Shown: positions 30,304 to 38,867, counted from the stretch's first letter. The stretch is 48,833 nucleotides of DNA from Kiritimatiellia bacterium (GCA_017450695.1 JAFSTA010000021.1:1-48833); one strand, 5' to 3'. The notes: generated by a model from the sequence alone, not told the origin. A program made the numbers and translations.

Positions 30304-31129
30304 TCGTAACCGCTAACCCCCATTCCGTGAGTTTCCCGGCGATGAACTCGATCGACCGTTCCTGCATGGTTTTCGCCCCCAGTTCGGGCGGAAGCACGGG
30401 GCCGCACGCGAAGCGGATCGGCTTGCTGGGATCGACCGCGCCGAAGTCCTCAAACATTCCCGGTTTCCCCTTGGCGAGGAAATCCGTCTGGCAGGCGATG
30501 GGAATCACCGGCACCTTCGCCTTCTCCGCGAGCTTCACGCCGAGGCTGCTGAAATGGTGGCGGTCAAAAACCGCCGACCTCGTCCCCTGCGGGAAAATCA
30601 CGATGGAGTAGTCCCGGCTGATCCGGTCGCACCCCTCGCGGAAGACGGTTTTCAAATCCTCACGAGGATTCGTGCGGGTCACGGCGATATCCCCCACCGT
30701 CCGCATGGCGCTCCCGATAAAGGGAATCTGGTCGATCGACTTTTTCAGGATGATCGAGATTTTTCCGAACGGGATCAGCATGGGCGGCAACGCCATCGTC
30801 TCCAGCGTGCTCATGTGGTTGCACAGGTACACGACTGGCCCGGAATAGGCGTTGCGGTTCTGGAACCCGGTGACGATCACCTCGCTTCCCATCTGCTCCG
30901 GAAAGAGCAGCGAATGCCAGGTCGTGTTCGCCCAGTAGTCGTGGTCGAACCGGCGCAGGACATTGCGGAACGAACAGCTGCCAAGCATGTACATATTGCA
31001 CAGGAAGTAGCGGAAGCTGATCCACGCGCTCTGCTTCCTCGGCGGCATACGCCGGTTCTCCGGCGCGGTCCGGTATTCCCCCTTCTCGCGCAACTGCCGG
31101 ACAAATTCGCTGTATGGTGTCTTTTTCAT
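30299..31129 (-). CDS. plsC: 1-acyl-sn-glycerol-3-phosphate acyltransferase (PlsC family)
   Basis: The 276-residue membrane-associated acyltransferase is inferred to make phosphatidate. Motif I is CNHMSTLE, that is H-x4-E where the family has H-x4-D. Motif III is FPQGTRS (usual FPEGTRS), followed by 'KVPVIPIACQT' (motif IV region). The N-terminal ~60 residues are basic and then hydrophobic ('SFRYFLCNMYML'), fitting peripheral or membrane attachment. The substrate may differ from E. coli PlsC because of the altered motif. It is preceded 15 bp upstream by a 77-aa ORF. Confidence 0.85.
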   Translation of the reverse strand: MKKTPYSEFVRQLREKGEYRTAPENRRMPPRKQSAWISFRYFLCNMYMLGSCSFRNVLRRFDHDYWANTTWHSLLFPEQMGSEVIVTGFQNRNAYSGPVVYLCNHMSTLETMALPPMLIPFGKISIILKKSIDQIPFIGSAMRTVGDIAVTRTNPREDLKTVFREGCDRISRDYSIVIFPQGTRSAVFDRHHFSSLGVKLAEKAKVPVIPIACQTDFLAKGKPGMFEDFGAVDPSKPIRFACGPVLPPELGAKTMQERSIEFIAGKLTEWGLAVTS

Positions 31130-31144
31130 GGTCGAGGTACGGAA

Positions 31145-31378
31145 TTAAAACTCTCGCTGGTCATCGGGGATCCCGAGCAACCGGTTTACCGCCCGGTCGA
31201 TTTTCTCTGGATCGGTCTCGTCCGTACCGAGATGCCGCAACTTGAGAGCCGTGACCCCAAAAATCCGAATGTGTTTCCACCCCAGTTGCCCCGGAAACAG
31301 ATCGTCTTGAACCCGGCTGCGTTTGGTTCGGGTCGTTTGTTTTTTCGCCTTTCCTGAAACGCTGCTCTTTCTCGGCAT
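31145..31378 (-). CDS. Small basic protein of unknown function (77 aa)
   Basis: The ATG follows GAGGAGAG by about 7 bases, and the gene ends 15 bp before plsC, so it is probably translated with it. The first 25 residues are Lys/Arg/Ser/Thr-rich ('KSSVSGKAKKQTTRTKRSR'). The second half is ordered: 'LGWKHIRIFGVTALKLRHLG', then 'PEKIDRAVNRLLGIPDDQ'. It looks like a real cytoplasmic small protein, perhaps nucleic-acid binding by its charge. No family is recognised. Confidence 0.55.
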   Translation of the reverse strand: MPRKSSVSGKAKKQTTRTKRSRVQDDLFPGQLGWKHIRIFGVTALKLRHLGTDETDPEKIDRAVNRLLGIPDDQREF

Positions 31379-31431
31379 TTTCGTCTCTCCTCTTCTCCGC
31401 TTCCACCGCTTCTCAGCTTCCCCGACTCTCA

Positions 31432-31459
31432 GCTTCTCAGCTGGCGCGCAACGCCCCGC
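31432..31459 (-). repeat. GGCG hairpin plus AGCTGAGAAG (family F)
   Basis: Read on the minus strand, GGGCG-TTGCG-CGCC precedes AGCTGAGAAGCTGAGAG. It sits directly upstream of the 77-aa ORF and abuts the M20 peptidase stop. Confidence 0.5.
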
Positions 31460-32854
31460 CTATTCCGCCAACGCCTGCAGGATGAGGGTCGCCCAGGTCA
31501 TGGAGCGGACGAACTGGTCGAGGCTGAAGGATTCGTTCGGGCTGTGGATCTTGTCCTTCTCCGACCCGAACCCCACGAGCAGCGGCGCTCCGCCGGAACG
31601 GTGCCGCAGTTCGCTGACGATGGGAATGGAGGCACCTTCCCAAACGAAGACTGTTCCCTTGCTGTCGATCTTCTCCAGCTCTTCTTTCGCGATCCAGAAG
31701 AGCGGGCTGTCCAACGGCAGACGGAAACCCGACGCGCCAAGATGCACCTCGGTAATTTCAACGGTCATTCCCGCAGGACAGTGCTTCTCCACATGCGCCT
31801 TCACCGCGTCGAAGACGTGCTGCGGCGACTGGTCCGGCACGAGCCGTGCGGAAATCTTGGCGAAGGCGCGGGAGGGAATGATCGTTTTCGATCCCTCGCC
31901 CCCATAACCGGAATGGATGCCGTTCACCTCAATCGTCGCGCGGAAACACTTGCGATCGACGGGCAGGAGCGCGCGTTCCCCGCCAACCGGCGGCACGCCC
32001 GTCTCCTTCTCGTACTCCTCGTCCGTGATCTCCCCGCGTTTCGCCTCCTCGATCTCCCGTTCGGTAGGCGGGTACACACAGTCGTTGAACCCTGCGACAG
32101 CAATGGAACCGTCCGGATTGTGGAGCGACGCGACGAGTTCCGCGATGCCTTGCGCGGGATTGGGCGCGATGCCGCCGTGCGCCCCGGAGTGCAGGTCGTA
32201 GTCCGCACCCTTCAGCTCAATCGTGTAATGCTGGACGCCGCGCAGCCCCGCGACGATGGCCGGCTGACCGTTCGGCGCCGCCGCCGTGTCGCAGACCAGC
32301 AACACATCCGCATGAAGACGCGGCGTGAGTTCGGGCAACAGGTTGAACAACCCCATGCTGCCGTTTTCCTCCTCGCCCTCCAGCACCAGCTTGAAGTGCG
32401 GTAACTCCGCGCCCGATTCAACCAGCGCCTTCAGTCCGCAGAGGAAGGAGAAGAACTGCCCCTTGTCGTCCTGCGCCCCGCGCGCATACACTCGCCCGTC
32501 CTCTTTCAAAGTCGGCTCGAACGGCGGCGTCTCCCACAGTTCCAGCGGATCCGGCGGCTGCACATCGTAGTGGCCGTAGAACAGGACGGTCTTGGGCGAG
32601 CAGCCCGGACGCGGCGTCGCCTTCCGTTCCGCGAAAACGACCGGCACCGGCGGCACCGTGGATGGCGTGATGATCTCGACCTCGAACCCCAACGGCTTCA
32701 GGAACTGCTTGAGCCAGGCCGCCGCACGCGCGCAATCGCCCAGATGAATCGGCTGCGCCCCGACCGTGGGAATGCGAACGAGTTCGTAGTACGATTGCAG
32801 AATCGCGTCCCGGTTCTTTTCGAAATAGCTCTTCGCGAAAGTTGCGTCAATCAT
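31460..32854 (-). CDS. M20-family metallopeptidase (dipeptidase-like)
   Basis: The 464-residue cytoplasmic di-zinc peptidase has its metal and catalytic residues in order: YGHYDVQPPD (~94; His ligand and catalytic Asp), 'GAQDDKGQF' (~128; bridging Asp), 'EGEEENGS' (~160; catalytic Glu and Glu ligand), 'LLVCDTA' (~188; Asp ligand) and 'KIHSPNE' (~437; His ligand). The lid domain lies about 205-390 ('DLHSGAHGG', 'GYGGEGSKTIIPS'). This subgroup hydrolyses dipeptides or similar amides; the exact substrate is unknown. The intergenic region upstream (32855-33012) contains another family F hairpin. Confidence 0.93.
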   Translation of the reverse strand: MIDATFAKSYFEKNRDAILQSYYELVRIPTVGAQPIHLGDCARAAAWLKQFLKPLGFEVEIITPSTVPPVPVVFAERKATPRPGCSPKTVLFYGHYDVQPPDPLELWETPPFEPTLKEDGRVYARGAQDDKGQFFSFLCGLKALVESGAELPHFKLVLEGEEENGSMGLFNLLPELTPRLHADVLLVCDTAAAPNGQPAIVAGLRGVQHYTIELKGADYDLHSGAHGGIAPNPAQGIAELVASLHNPDGSIAVAGFNDCVYPPTEREIEEAKRGEITDEEYEKETGVPPVGGERALLPVDRKCFRATIEVNGIHSGYGGEGSKTIIPSRAFAKISARLVPDQSPQHVFDAVKAHVEKHCPAGMTVEITEVHLGASGFRLPLDSPLFWIAKEELEKIDSKGTVFVWEGASIPIVSELRHRSGGAPLLVGFGSEKDKIHSPNESFSLDQFVRSMTWATLILQALAE

Positions 32855-32979
32855 AATGAGGTCCTTTGGTGATAGTGGGTGGCTTGTAGCTAGTAACTTT
32901 TAAGGTCGGGTGGTTTCTAGGATTCTAGATATCTAGGCTTCTAGGTTCCCTCCTCGATCTCTTCTCAGCCTCTCTGCTT

Positions 32980-33010
32980 CTCAGCCTCTCTGCTGGCGCG
33001 TAGCGCCCTC
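32980..33010 (-). repeat. GGCGCTACGCGCC hairpin plus AGCAGAGAGG (family F)
   Basis: The minus strand reads GGCGC-TAC-GCGCC, AGCAGAGAGGCTGAGAAGC. It is located 2 bp after the hisI stop, where it could act as a 3' structure. Confidence 0.6.
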
Positions 33011-33012
33011 CC

Positions 33013-33423
33013 CTACTTATCCACGAACTCCAGTTCGCAGGTGTCCAAATTGATGCGGCGGTAATAGCAGTTGCGAGGCTCGCCCTTTTCGTTCTTGGTG
33101 TGGCAGATGCCGCCACGGCAGGGACGCACGATGTAAAGCAACGAGTTCTGCTCGCAGTTGACATACGCTTCCAGGAGATCGAAGGTCTCGCCGCTCGTCT
33201 CGCCCTTGAACCAGTGCTGGTTGCGCGAGGTGCTCCACAGGATGAGTTTCCGTTTCTCGAACGATTCCTTCATCGCCTGCTCGTTGGTGTACGCGACCAG
33301 GATCACCTCCTTGGTGTCGGCGTTCTGAACGGCGACGGGAATCACATCCTTGCATTTTTCCGCAATCTTCGCGATCTTGCTGAAGTCCAGCATCAACTTG
33401 GTTGTCTCTTCGATGATACCCAT
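33013..33423 (-). CDS. hisI: Phosphoribosyl-AMP cyclohydrolase with altered Mg site
   Basis: The product has 136 residues. The ATG at 33423 follows GGAGGT by 7 bases; longer in-frame starts upstream lack a site. It performs the third step of histidine synthesis. Family signatures are WSTSRNQHWFKGETSG (~67-82), 'GGICHTKNEKG' and 'NCYYRRI', giving the zinc cysteines. The usual DCDxD magnesium motif is NCEQN here, so the zinc Cys is kept but the three Asp are N, E and N. It ends a likely secG-kinase-hisI unit (39-bp gap). There is no fused HisE domain, and other his genes are absent from the window. Confidence 0.9.
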   Translation of the reverse strand: MGIIEETTKLMLDFSKIAKIAEKCKDVIPVAVQNADTKEVILVAYTNEQAMKESFEKRKLILWSTSRNQHWFKGETSGETFDLLEAYVNCEQNSLLYIVRPCRGGICHTKNEKGEPRNCYYRRINLDTCELEFVDK

Positions 33424-33462
33424 TTCTCTTACCTCCGGGACACGCGGCTCTGCCGCGCACAT

Positions 33463-35124
33463 TCAGTAGTTCAGCTGGCTACCGCCGATGGTTTCGCGCA
33501 GGATCGAATCGCCCGGCACCACGTCCGCGGCCAGCGTGGAAAAGTTGTGTAGCATTCCCGACAGCCGACGCGCCACCAGGTATTCCCTGTGCCAGGGTTT
33601 GATCTGGTTCAACAGAATCGACGCCATCGGCTTCAGCACCGCCAGCTCGTAGTCCAGCGCCGAGTTGAACACCGCGTCAGCGAGATGCTGGAACGGGTAG
33701 ATCCAGCGGCGTTCCCCGCGTCCGACAGATGGCCACATCCGCAACGTATCAACGGGGTCACGCTTACGGAAATGGAAGTCGCGCACCAGACGGCGCACCA
33801 GACGGGTGTCGGTCGTAGAGATCCGGTTACTGCAATCAAGCCCCAACTGCGTCAGCGTATTGAGGTAGATCAGGAATTTCTCTTCCGGCAAGATGTCCGG
33901 CGTCAAGTCGGGATTGAGACTGTGGATGCCCTCCATCACGATGATTCCGTTCCCATCCATCTTGGTCTCGAACGGCTGGTCGTATCCGTCATGCCGGGCG
34001 AAATCGAAACTGCGCATCCGTACCGGTTCCCTCTGCATCAGGCGGCGCATGTCGCTGTTCAGGCGGGGACGATCCACCGCGTCCAGATGTTCGTAGTCGA
34101 GGTTGCCATCCTTGTCGCGGGGATTCCGCGCGTCTCCCACAAAGTAGTTGTCCGTCGAAATCAACAACGGTCTCAACCCGTTCACACGCAGGTGAGTGCA
34201 GAGGCGCGTGGCGAATGTCGTCTTGCCGGCGGAGGACGGTCCCGCCACCAGCACCAGTTTCACCTTCGGACGCGAGGCGATCTGGTTGGCGATCTCCCCC
34301 AACCGCTTGTCGTGCAACGCTTCGACCGTCCGCACGAAATCATCAGCCTGATGAGAGGTAATCGCCCGGTTCAAGTCCCCTACCGTGGAGATGCCAATCG
34401 CCCGACCCCACACAATGTGCTTCCGGTACACCTGGAAGACACCCTTCGACGAGGGAAGCGGCGGAAGCGTGTCAGGATGGGCAGATTCCGGTACGCGCAG
34501 CAGGAAGCCGTCCTCGAACGGCGTCAGGTCGAACTTGTGGATCAGCCCGAGTCGCGGCAGCAGGGGCTGCTGGGAAATCTCGGAGAAGCCGCCGCACTGC
34601 GAGAGCAGGACGAACGGCGGGTTGCGATGCTCCAACAGATTGAGCTTGTCTTGCTGTCCCGTCTTCTTGAAAAGGCTCACCGCAGACTCGTAGGAAACCG
34701 TCTCCATCGTGATCGGCAGATCCTGCCGGATCAGATCATCCATCGATTTCTTAAGCTTCGCGATCACTTCCGGGTTGTCTGGCAGATCCCCCTCCGGCTC
34801 TTCCAGCGTGCAGTAAAACCCAGAACCGAGAGAATTGCGCACGCGACAGTCAATCGCCGGATTCAGTTCGTGGCAGACCTTGGCGAGCAGGAAACAAAGC
34901 GTGTTGCGGTAAATCGACCAGCCGTAGGCATCCGAGAAGGTCAACGGCTCGACCTTCGCATCCACATGGAGCGGTGTCACCAGCGACACCACCATGTTGT
35001 TGACAATCGCCCCCAGAACACGCTGTCCGTTGGAACAAACAGAGGGCAAGACCTGACTCACCAAAGTTCCCTTGGCGACGATCAACGGATCTTTCCCTTG
35101 AACGGTGACCGATACCGTGTTCAT
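33463..35124 (-). CDS. TGS-domain uridine kinase-like nucleoside kinase
   Basis: The 553-residue product starts at the ATG at 35124. The N-terminal ~65 residues are TGS-like ('VSVTVQGKDPLIVAKG'), then a ThrRS second-additional-domain-like part ('YGWSIYRNTLCFLLAKV'). The kinase domain from ~290 has Walker A LVAGPSSAGKTTFA, 'LISTDNYFVG', 'EHLDAVDRP' and 'GIIVMEGIHSLNP', as in uridine/cytidine kinases. This TGS-plus-kinase fusion is common in anaerobes and gut bacteria. The nucleoside used and the purpose of the N-terminal part are not known. It lies 19 bp after secG. Confidence 0.88.
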   Translation of the reverse strand: MNTVSVTVQGKDPLIVAKGTLVSQVLPSVCSNGQRVLGAIVNNMVVSLVTPLHVDAKVEPLTFSDAYGWSIYRNTLCFLLAKVCHELNPAIDCRVRNSLGSGFYCTLEEPEGDLPDNPEVIAKLKKSMDDLIRQDLPITMETVSYESAVSLFKKTGQQDKLNLLEHRNPPFVLLSQCGGFSEISQQPLLPRLGLIHKFDLTPFEDGFLLRVPESAHPDTLPPLPSSKGVFQVYRKHIVWGRAIGISTVGDLNRAITSHQADDFVRTVEALHDKRLGEIANQIASRPKVKLVLVAGPSSAGKTTFATRLCTHLRVNGLRPLLISTDNYFVGDARNPRDKDGNLDYEHLDAVDRPRLNSDMRRLMQREPVRMRSFDFARHDGYDQPFETKMDGNGIIVMEGIHSLNPDLTPDILPEEKFLIYLNTLTQLGLDCSNRISTTDTRLVRRLVRDFHFRKRDPVDTLRMWPSVGRGERRWIYPFQHLADAVFNSALDYELAVLKPMASILLNQIKPWHREYLVARRLSGMLHNFSTLAADVVPGDSILRETIGGSQLNY

Positions 35125-35143
35125 AACAGGAACGGATGCCGCG

Positions 35144-35755
35144 TTACTTCTTCGGGGCGGGCGCGGGTGCCGTCGGGGCGGGCGTAGCAGGAGCCGGAGT
35201 AGGCGCGGGCTTCGCCGCCGCAGCGGCCGGCGCGGGTGCCGGTGCTGGTTTCTCAACCGCGGGCGCCGGTGCGGGCGCGGGTTTCGCCGGAGCTGGTGCC
35301 GCTGTCGGGGCAGGGGCTACCGGTACAGGGGCAGCCGGGGCCTTCGTCGCATCCGCCGCAGGGGCGGGCGCGACCGGTGCCGGAGCTTCCGCAGCTGGAG
35401 CGACAGGAGCCGGAGCTTGAGTCGGCATATCGCTGGCGGGAACCGCAGCGGGGGCCTTCGTCGCGGCGGCAGCTTCCGCAGCAGCCTGCTCCGCAGCCGT
35501 CGTGCTGATGCTCTTCGTGCGCACACCGGACAGGCGGGAAAGCACCAGCGTATTCAACAGAAAGATGATGCCGAGCACAACCGTAGTTCTTGTCAGTACG
35601 TTCCCCATCTGCGCGCCAAACACGGACTCGCCCAGACCGCCGCCCATCGCTGGATTCAATCCGCCGTCCCTCGGCTTCTGCAACATGACCACGCCGCCCA
35701 ACAGAAAAGCGACGAGAACTTCCAACACCTTCAAAATTCCAATCAGAATGCCCAT
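35144..35755 (-). CDS. secG: Preprotein translocase subunit SecG with long Ala/Pro tail
   Basis: The product has 203 residues from the ATG at 35755 (GAGGAG, 6-base gap). The first ~75 residues form SecG: two transmembrane helices ('ILIGILKVLEVLVAFLLGG', 'TTVVLGIIFLLNTLVL') around 'VVMLQKPRDGGLNPAMGGG' and 'GAQMGNVLTR'. The remaining ~125 residues are almost only Ala, Pro, Val, Thr and Lys, with many (A/P)PAP-type repeats. SecG is normally 70-110 residues, so the tail more than doubles it. SecG works in the inner membrane with SecYE. Confidence 0.93.
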   Translation of the reverse strand: MGILIGILKVLEVLVAFLLGGVVMLQKPRDGGLNPAMGGGLGESVFGAQMGNVLTRTTVVLGIIFLLNTLVLSRLSGVRTKSISTTAAEQAAAEAAAATKAPAAVPASDMPTQAPAPVAPAAEAPAPVAPAPAADATKAPAAPVPVAPAPTAAPAPAKPAPAPAPAVEKPAPAPAPAAAAAKPAPTPAPATPAPTAPAPAPKK

Positions 35756-36470
35756 GAAAAACTCCTCGTTAACACATTCGTGCAAAAACGGGCAACATTA
35801 AACCAAATTCCGACCGCACCTGCCAAGCAAAAAAATCATCAAAGTTACGGCGAGACGCTGGGCACGACCTTGCCTAGAAGTTGGCAGGTTCACCCGACGA
35901 CCGCGTTTGCACGGGAATGTGTATGAGAAAGTAAGCCTAAATTCCTCTCTTACCTTTCCCGAAGAGACTCGGAGATTCTGTAGGTTTGCGACGGTTTACC
36001 GAGCAAAGCGATTTGATAGGAAGACATTCGCGCTTGCGGACGGAACAAAGCTTGTCTCCCGAATGCCGGTTTCGAGCCGTTTCGTATCCTAGCGGGAAGG
36101 CCTCGCTCCGTCGCGGCTGGATTTCGCCTCGACCGATTCTCACCCGTTTGGTGAAGGGGCGTACACTTCCTTTCGGTTCGTTCATATCGCTTGTCTATCC
36201 CCTCAAAAGGGATTCTCTTGCGCACTCTGCGCCCTAAGCGGCTCTGCGTAAAAACCAAGCGCGGAATCTAGGATCAATGCCTATCGATTAGATTCCCAAA
36301 AGTTCACCCCGACAAAAGTTCACTTTGCGCTTGACATTTTGCGGTTTTTATGAAATTCTACGCGCCTTTTTGTTACCAAAAAGAGGTAACGAATTATGTT
36401 TGTTCTAACATGACCGGATTCATTTTCCCGCGTAAGGAAAATATCTAGATCAAAATCAAGGAGAAATAAA
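35756..36470. other. Gene-free gap upstream of the RtcB-like gene
   Basis: The left part holds a reversed REP-like unit (35890-35928). A CACC/GGTG hairpin (TCACCCGTTTGGTGA) lies at 36136-36158. The right part, 36240-36470, is much more AT-rich and likely regulatory: two AAAAGTTCAC direct repeats (36298-36307 and 36314-36323), TTGACA at 36331-36336 and a GTTACC/GGTAAC inverted repeat (36372-36390). No gene is supported. Confidence 0.6.
36298..36390 (+). promoter_or_regulatory. Candidate control region of the RtcB-like gene
   Basis: Tandem AAAAGTTCAC boxes (16-bp period) are followed 7 bp later by TTGACA (36331-36336) and by GTTACC-7-GGTAAC (36372-36390). The -10 box cannot be assigned with confidence. 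The arrangement suggests an activator site upstream and an operator downstream of a promoter. Confidence 0.4.
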
Positions 36471-37622
36471 ATGTACACATTAGATGGAAGATTCGCGTCG
36501 GCGTTGTTGACGATCGACAACCTAGATTCCGGGGCGATTTCGCAGTTGTACGGACTGCTGAACGCCCGTTCCTCGGAAGGATCGCACATCGCGATCATGC
36601 CAGACGGCCACGAGGGTGGCGCGTGCCTCGTCGGATTCACGCAAAAGTTTGCCGACGGTGCGGAAACGCGCATCGTGCCGAATTTCGTGGGCGGCGACAT
36701 CGCCTGCGGAATCTTCGCGTGGCCGATCGGAACGGAAGCTCCGGATTTCAACCGTCTCGACTCCTTTTTGCGCGCCAAGTATCTGCACCGGGCGACGCGG
36801 GAGGATTCCGTCAGCGCGTTTGTCAACAACAGCGACAAGGCGTATTTCGAAGATGCCGACGCGCAGTTGGCGAAGATGGAACGAGTCGTATTCGGGAGTG
36901 ATCCCGACCATATCCCGGCGATCCAGCAGTTGGGTACGCTGGGTGGCGGAAACCATTTCATCAGTCTGGAACGCTCCGAAAAGACGGGGGTGATTTACCT
37001 CATCATCCATACGGGATCCAGGCTCTTCGGAAAGTCGGTCTGCAAGCTCTTCCAGAAGATGGCCGCGAACGCGCACGCGACAGGGTGCCCGCACGGGCTG
37101 GAATATCTGTCGCCCGCGGACGACGGATATGCGTCGTATCTCGATTTCATGGATATTGGCATCGAGTTCGCGAAACGCAACAAGGAGATTATCGCAGCGG
37201 AAATCCTGGACCATCTCAGGCTCGAAGCGCATGACGGCGCGGTGAAGACGAACCACAACTATTTCGATCGCAAGACCTGTACGATCCGAAAAGGCGCGGT
37301 ATCGGCGCAGGCGGGTGAAACATACCTCTGCCCGATCAACATGCGGGACGGCACGTTCATCTGCGTCGGCAAGGGTAATCCTGACTGGAACTGCTCCGCG
37401 CCGCACGGTGCGGGACGGTTGATGTCACGCGGCGACGCGAAGGCCGTGCTGGATATCGCCGAGGTGAGGCGCAACCTCGGTGACCTTTTCACCACGACCA
37501 TCGAATCGTCGCTGGATGAAGCCCCCGAAGCCTACAAGAGCTTCGACTTCATCCGGGAGCATATCACGCCCACGGGCGAGATTGTCGATCACTTGAAGCC
37601 CATCTACAACTTCAAGGGATAG
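36471..37622 (+). CDS. rtcB: RtcB-like RNA ligase
   Basis: The 383-residue product has AAGGAG 6 bases before its ATG. RtcB seals 2',3'-cyclic phosphate and 5'-OH RNA ends using GTP and Mn. Metal and catalytic residues are present: 'VGGDIACGIFA' (Asp and Cys ligands, ~73-83), 'LGTLGGGNHFIS' (His), 'IIHTGSRLFG' (His), 'TNHNYFDR' (His) and 'APHGAGRLMS' (the guanylylated His, ~310). It is shorter than E. coli RtcB (about 408 residues), in the size range of the RtcB2 group, and has MPDGHEGG where many have a MPDxHxGYG. No archease, rtcA or prfH is nearby. Confidence 0.9.
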   Translation: MYTLDGRFASALLTIDNLDSGAISQLYGLLNARSSEGSHIAIMPDGHEGGACLVGFTQKFADGAETRIVPNFVGGDIACGIFAWPIGTEAPDFNRLDSFLRAKYLHRATREDSVSAFVNNSDKAYFEDADAQLAKMERVVFGSDPDHIPAIQQLGTLGGGNHFISLERSEKTGVIYLIIHTGSRLFGKSVCKLFQKMAANAHATGCPHGLEYLSPADDGYASYLDFMDIGIEFAKRNKEIIAAEILDHLRLEAHDGAVKTNHNYFDRKTCTIRKGAVSAQAGETYLCPINMRDGTFICVGKGNPDWNCSAPHGAGRLMSRGDAKAVLDIAEVRRNLGDLFTTTIESSLDEAPEAYKSFDFIREHITPTGEIVDHLKPIYNFKG

Positions 37623-37718
37623 GCGGGCGTTTGGCCGAAATTCTCTTTGGGCCAGACACGGAATGATGAGGGGAGCCGGTGGCTGGTGGTTGGTAGCCAG
37701 CCGCCAGCCCTTCGCGTA

Positions 37719-37800
37719 GGTTGAGGCCTTAGGGAGTCGTGAATAATCGATAGCTATCGAATGCGATCGACTGCAATCGATTGCAATCGATTGTCCAACC
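37719..37800 (-). repeat. Composite GCAATCGATTG / CACGACT module (family D), reverse copy
   Basis: The minus strand reads GGACAATCGATTGCAATCGA, TTGCAGTCGATCGCATTCGA, TAGCTATCGATTATTCACGA, then CTCCCTAAGGCCTCAACCTA. It is joined on its left by TTAGGTAGTTGGGTGGTTGG. Confidence 0.75.
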
Positions 37801-37859
37801 ACCCAACTACCTAACTACCCAACCACCGAACCTTGAACTATAGGTACGGCAGACCGATG

Positions 37860-38867
37860 CTACGCCTTTGCCGCCGCCACCTGGTCGATTGCCTGGAGGA
37901 GTTTCTTCTCGCTGTTTTTGGACGTGAAGAACCAGGGGGCCATGAGGAAGCCCTTCAGCAAGTTCGGGGAAAGGTTCTTCGTGCAAAACTCCACGGTTCC
38001 CCCGAAGTTGGTGTCGCAACTCCAGTTCGAGCCGCAAGGCACCTGCTCGTACCCTGCCTTGTCCAACGCCTGGTAGGCCTTCACATAATTCACCTTGGAG
38101 GCGTCGAACGAGGCGCCATAGTACCAGTTGCTCTGCAGGACGCTCTTGGGCATGCGCTGGAGGAAAAGTTCGGGGTGATGCCAGTAGTAGTCCGACCAAA
38201 TCCAGGCGCGTGAACCCAAGTCTTCAACCTTCTGCACGAAGTACAGGAAGTCACGCCACCAGAGGTCTCCCTGACGGACCACACAGTAGGCATACTTGCT
38301 TTGGTGCCCCGCCGTCTCCTCGTCATATCCCAGGTGGAAGAAGCGCGGCTTGTCGAAGATCTCGTACACCTCCTGGATCACGTCCGTGCAGACGCGGTAG
38401 TAGAGCGGCGTGGAAATCTGTCGGGAGTAATCCTTCAACCAGATATCGTGCGCGGTGGAGAAGTTCAGTTTGGGAATCACCTCCAGCCCCATGCCCCGCA
38501 GACGGGCCAGTTCTGCCCGGAAGCGGTCGATCGGCCACGACCCCTTGACCGCGAGTTCGGGATGGCTCTTGAGCTGGATCCCCTCGCCGACATCGATCAA
38601 AACCATGTTCATCTTGATTGCCGCCATGCGGCTCGTAACGGTCTGCCAAACCTTCTCGTCCATACGGAGGTGGTCAGCCGCGCACACGGTACTCAGTTCC
38701 TCGGGAGTCTTGCAGTTGCCCCAGCTGTCCACGGGAATATCCGACCACATGTTCGTCCCGAAGTGGAGCAGCATGCCCCAGATCTTCTGCTGCGCGGCAG
38801 GTGCCGCCCCCATGCCGACAGCCGCCATCGCAGCCGTTCCAGTCGCCAAAAACTCGCGTCTTGTCAT
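37860..38867 (-). CDS. Tat-exported glycoside hydrolase-like (GH20-like) protein
   Basis: The 335-residue product has GGAGGA 9 bases before the ATG. It begins MTRREFLATG, a twin-arginine signal, so it is exported folded. The rest reads as a TIM barrel: 'MNMVLIDVGEGIQ', 'GMGLEVIPKLNFSTAHDIWL', 'PRFFHLGYDEETAGHQ' and 'GSRAWIWSDYYW'. H-x-G-x-D-E at ~180 is reminiscent of the catalytic H-x-G-x-D-E of GH20 hexosaminidases. Length and other motifs do not prove that family, so the substrate is unknown. It lies 37 bp downstream of a DppB-like permease gene. Confidence 0.7.
   Translation of the reverse strand: MTRREFLATGTAAMAAVGMGAAPAAQQKIWGMLLHFGTNMWSDIPVDSWGNCKTPEELSTVCAADHLRMDEKVWQTVTSRMAAIKMNMVLIDVGEGIQLKSHPELAVKGSWPIDRFRAELARLRGMGLEVIPKLNFSTAHDIWLKDYSRQISTPLYYRVCTDVIQEVYEIFDKPRFFHLGYDEETAGHQSKYAYCVVRQGDLWWRDFLYFVQKVEDLGSRAWIWSDYYWHHPELFLQRMPKSVLQSNWYYGASFDASKVNYVKAYQALDKAGYEQVPCGSNWSCDTNFGGTVEFCTKNLSPNLLKGFLMAPWFFTSKNSEKKLLQAIDQVAAAKA

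Noticed and set aside
33589-35187. 532-codon rightward open frame
   Set aside because: It is antisense to the nucleoside kinase; no motifs, Arg/His/Gln-rich composition.
35136-35420. Gly/Ala-rich rightward ORF of 94 codons
   Set aside because: It is the reverse-strand reading of the Ala/Pro tail of SecG; low-complexity DNA is open in several frames.
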